64,000 nt of DNA from Epiperipatus broadwayi (taxonomy: Eukaryota; Onychophora; Udeonychophora; Euonychophora; Peripatidae). The translations under genes and the position numbers were made by a program. The stretch lies in the NCBI GenBank assembly GCA_028023455.1, contig JAQFVV010012396.1, positions 3,170,156 through 3,234,155 of the forward strand. Direction: 5' to 3'. The notes beneath the pieces are model-generated. The model was not told the DNA's origin, ran no database searches, and saw nothing but the letters and a program-made list of their open reading frames with translations. The stretch's first letter is position 1; every line of letters begins with the position of its first letter. This document shows positions 60,891-64,000 of this stretch, piece after piece.

Positions 60891-62500
60891 GTTTCATTAT
60901 TTTCACCCTCAGCATTTTGACATCAGATGATTTGAAATAAACATAATATTTGCACAAAATATGAATTTGTTATTATTACTTAGAATTGAATACCATATTT
61001 GCTTAACATTATTTTATAAGAATTGATTGACATGAACATAAATATTACAATGGTCATAAGATGATTATAATGCACATTATAAGAATACAAGTATTGTTTA
61101 TTGCCACAGATTATTAAGTATAAGATTTTGATCTATTTTAAAATGAAGATACCATATGAAATAAAAGATATACATATGTTTGTTTATTCATTTAATGATT
61201 GATTATATCATATAAATAGATAAGATTGAATTACACTCTGAAGAGTTAGTATTGTATTAATTATTTAATAAAAATACTAGTTAATGTAGCTATTTAAGTT
61301 TGGTAGAGTTTCATTATTTCACATCATACTAAATAGTCTTGACATAGTATTATTATTTGTAAAAATTTAGAAGTACCTGAGATTATTTAATTATATTTTA
61401 AAAATTATAAGTTTGGAATATACTATAGTATTATTAAAGGTAATTATTTCATTTAAAAGCCATATAGAATTGCTTATTAATGTAGTGGTAAGTTGATAAG
61501 GTAGGGGTAGTACTCTTATATTTGCTATTGAGACTATTGTATCTTTGGATATATTGACTTAAGTTGTAAATCTGCTTATTAGTTTAGTAAACTTTATTTA
61601 AAGTCTATTGTAAATAAATTTGTTAATATTGTTTTTAAAGGTGTGTCAAGTCATTATTTCTCACCAGAGCTATATTGACATTTGATAATTTGAAATAAAC
61701 ATAATATTTACATTAAAATAATTTGTTATTGTTACTTAGAATTGAATACAATATTTACTTAACATTATTATATAAGAATTGATTGACATGAACATAAATG
61801 TTACAATGTCATAATGTGATTATAATGCACATTATAAGAATACAATATTGTTTATATACCACAGATTATTAAGTATAATATATATGATCTATATATATAA
61901 ATGAAGATACCATATGATATATATAGATATATATATATATTATTTATATATTTAATGATTGATTATATATATAGAAATATATGAGATTAAATAACACTCT
62001 AAGATTAGTATTATTTATTATTATTATTAAAATAAGTTAGGTGTATTTAAGTTTGATGTTAAATCCCATATACTTATTTACATAATTTGTTATTATTTTA
62101 AAACAACTTAGATAGAACCTGAGCATTATTTAAATATATTTTTAAGTTAAAAGTTAGGAACTATTTTAGTATCATTAAAGATAATATTATTTCATTTTAT
62201 GAGTTCATTAAGAATGCTATAAATGAAATGGTCAATACTGATTTTATAGTTAGTTTTCAGTGACTCTCTCCTATGCACATTAAAAGATCTAAGCAAGATA
62301 TTTACTCAAGATTTAACTTCATTTGATTTTACTTTGCTATAACTTTTTCACAATTATATCATATTTTCATTTTGGGTCTTGAAATAGCTTATTGAATTAA
62401 TATAATCTGGATTACCCTGATATTGGTTTAGATATTTGATGATAATTTGTTTAAGATTTGGAACTACCTATAAGTAAAATATTAAAGATGATATGAAAAC

Positions 62501-62840
62501 TTTATATATATACATATATAATGTATATAGCTATATGTATATATATATATTTTATATATATCATGAATATAGTCTAGATTTGATCAAAGCAATACTTTGT
62601 TTTTCTAATATACAGTGAACAGGTGATCTTGAGTCTCAATTAGGTTCATTTAAGTAAATGTTTGTACAAAGGCTAGCATGAGCACAGATCATTTAATAAC
62701 TAGAGATTTAGCACAGAAAGTAAGCAGATTTAAAAGAATCTGCTGATTCTATATAGTTATTACTTGACACCACAAATCATGGAGCATAGAGAACAAAATG
62801 AACCTTGTTCATTTTTATATGTTACAATATTGATTTTTAT
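62501..62840. other. AT-rich DNA right of the gypsy element
   Basis: Begins with TA-rich sequence (about 62500-62560), probably the other half of the target microsatellite, then DNA of mixed composition. On the minus strand it may continue the LINE E fossil (downstream of its GVP box), but no motif is clear. Confidence 0.45.
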
Positions 62841-63640
62841 ATATTAATACTTCCTAAATCATTTAGAAAAATTAGAAACAACATGGAGACTAAGTATACA
62901 ACATTAAGGAACACCACAAAATTTTCTTTTTAATTGGTCAATACATTTGATAATTTTAATACATCATTTATTTAAGCAATTATAAAAAATAGCAATTTTC
63001 CTCTAATTTCACAATTTTTTAAATTGTGAAACAATTGTGATGTCAAAAGCCATATAAAATGTAAAAAAAATTTACATGTGCATAATTTTAATTATTTAAT
63101 ACATTATTAATTTTATTTGCAAATTTTTCTAATAACATAGTTGCATTTTTTTTTTTATAAATTCATATTGGTTTTTATTATAAAAATTAATTTGATTTCA
63201 AAATCTGTAAATTATTTTATAATTTTCTTTTATGTTAATAATTGAAAGAAGAATATTTTTAGCACCAGATTTAAAAATTGATATTACTGTAGATGTTTAA
63301 TATTATCATAAATTCATTATTTTCTATTATTTTATTAATAATATAAATTGAAATATCTAATAGAATATCAATATTATTTTTTATGTTTGCCATTCTGATT
63401 TTATTTAAATTTGGGTTTATATTAACACTACATTCTTTTATTATTTCATATAAATCTTCTTATTTAAATTTGTCATAAATATTGAATGAGGTTGACTATT
63501 ATATTTTTTTGAAATATTAATATCATTTTTTTTTGTTTTTAATTCTTTTTACAAATATAGTATTAAAAGTATTTGTTTTTTAAAATTTTTATCATTTATA
63601 AAACTTGGTTTCCTTAGTAATATTTCACATGTTACTTAAT
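62840..63640 (-). pseudogene. LINE E: heavily decayed non-LTR retrotransposon RT
   Basis: Minus-strand, several frames. NIKNNIDILLDISIYIINKI (about 63390-63330) and IENNEFM resemble the conserved helix before RT motif 1. IFKSGAKN (about 63280-63260) matches the PIFKSGDK block, and NYKIIYRF the KI..R. segment after YRPIS. KNQYEFIKKK (about 63180-63150) matches the NQ.GFR box, YMAFDITIVSQFKKL (about 63060-63020) the SKAFDTV block, and CGVP-stop-CCILSL (about 62925-62890) the GVPQGSILSP block. Order and spacing fit a LINE RT of Jockey/CR1/RTE-like type. Stops and frame changes are frequent, so this is an old fossil, more decayed than LINEs B, C and D. Its 5' part may extend past 63640. Confidence 0.72.
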
Positions 63641-64000
63641 TATATTTAGGTCCCATCTTAAAATTAACAATAGTATTTCCTAAAACTTAAGATATATAAA
63701 GAACAAGAGTAATAATGAATACAAATTTGTTTTAAAAGAATTGACTTGAAGATAGATATTAAATTATGGAATTAAAGGAAATTGTAATTTATAAGAAAAG
63801 TTCTCATAAAATATTATATCATGTGGATCATGTATCAAAATGGATCATTGTGTGACAATCCAGAGCATAAAATTTAAAGAATGTCTTAAATTAAAAGTTT
63901 GAGCAAAAAAATATAGAAATAAAAAAATTATATAGGATGAGTTGTGCTAAATTTAGGTGGTTTGTTGTGCCTACATATTCATCACAAGAAAATGAACAAT
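63641..64000. other. AT-rich non-coding end of window
   Basis: No gene or structured repeat seen. Confidence 0.5.

Larger units (their letters stand above)
46281..62500 (+). mobile_element. Ty3/gypsy LTR retrotransposon, about 16 kb, with about 4.3-kb LTRs
   Basis: Complete layout: 5' LTR from TGTGCCC (46281), a tRNA-Lys-like primer site (about 50581), leader, Gag (51293-53398), Pol (53386-56679) in the order PR-RT-RNaseH-IN typical of Ty3/gypsy, a non-coding 3' region, a polypurine tract GAAGGAGGGG (about 57473-57482) and 3' LTR from TGTGCCC (57486). The LTRs match closely for at least 3.7 kb (46281-49990 against 57486-61195), differing by scattered substitutions and small indels, so insertion is recent. 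Every Pol catalytic motif is present, so the element could be active or recently so. No envelope ORF. LTRs this long are unusual for the group. The right end is disturbed from about 61240, so the outer boundary is approximate. The site is a TA microsatellite. Confidence 0.93.
57486..62500 (+). repeat. 3' LTR, with disturbed distal part
   Basis: Co-linear with the 5' LTR to about 61195 (equivalent of about 49990). From about 61240 a second, altered version of 49340-50000 appears (61240-61990), followed by the equivalent of 50035-50225 (62000-62195). The sequence then mixes LTR-end bases with bases of the DNA left of the element. The true LTR end lies near 62500. Confidence 0.8.

Overview
This window is very AT-rich (roughly three quarters A+T by eye), intron- or intergenic-like animal DNA with almost no host coding sequence. 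Almost all recognisable content is transposable elements, foldback elements and microsatellites. The one host gene trace is a 127-bp minus-strand exon at 9450-9576. It has clean splice sites and encodes the C-terminal part of a thrombospondin type-1 repeat of the ADAMTS/papilin kind, so the window probably lies largely in large introns or flanks of a metazoan extracellular-matrix gene. LINEs with Jockey/CR1-type reverse transcriptases, tRNA-derived SINEs, an hAT-type element and a Ty3/gypsy element fit an invertebrate. An arthropod is my guess, but nothing here proves it.

Layout. 1-3.1 kb: AT-rich DNA with one unexplained GC-rich island (735-870). 3.2-5.6 kb: broken LINE D, plus strand. 5.6-20.3 kb: mostly featureless AT-rich DNA with foldback (hairpin) elements, microsatellites, a small repeat family and the host exon. 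20.4-20.9 kb: a non-autonomous hAT-like element with an 8-bp target duplication. 23.8-29.3 kb: two minus-strand LINEs (A, B), bounded by (AAT)n tracts. LINE B carries two SINE insertions with 16-bp target duplications. 32.1-34.3 kb: LINE C, a relative of LINE D. 35.8-36.2 and 40.7-41.5 kb: large foldback elements. 38.2-39.2 kb: a decayed Ty3/gypsy gag. 44.4-44.5 kb: a possible LINE reverse transcriptase scrap.

46.3-62.5 kb: a Ty3/gypsy element of about 16 kb with unusually long LTRs (about 4.3 kb). Gag (51293-53398) and Pol (53386-56679) are open, and all protease, RT, RNase H and integrase catalytic motifs are present. Each LTR carries a CCAAT/TATA promoter followed by an identical 50-codon ORF in a strong start context. 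The 3' end (about 61.24-62.5 kb) reads as a base-by-base blend of LTR sequence with a second copy of itself and with the DNA left of the element. That suggests a polymorphic (heterozygous) insertion mis-merged in the assembly. 62.8-63.6 kb: a heavily decayed minus-strand LINE.

How the parts relate. Gag and Pol would build and replicate the LTR element. SINE tails and linkers resemble the (AAT)n tails of the local LINEs, as expected if LINE machinery mobilised them, and their positions inside LINE B show that they arrived later.
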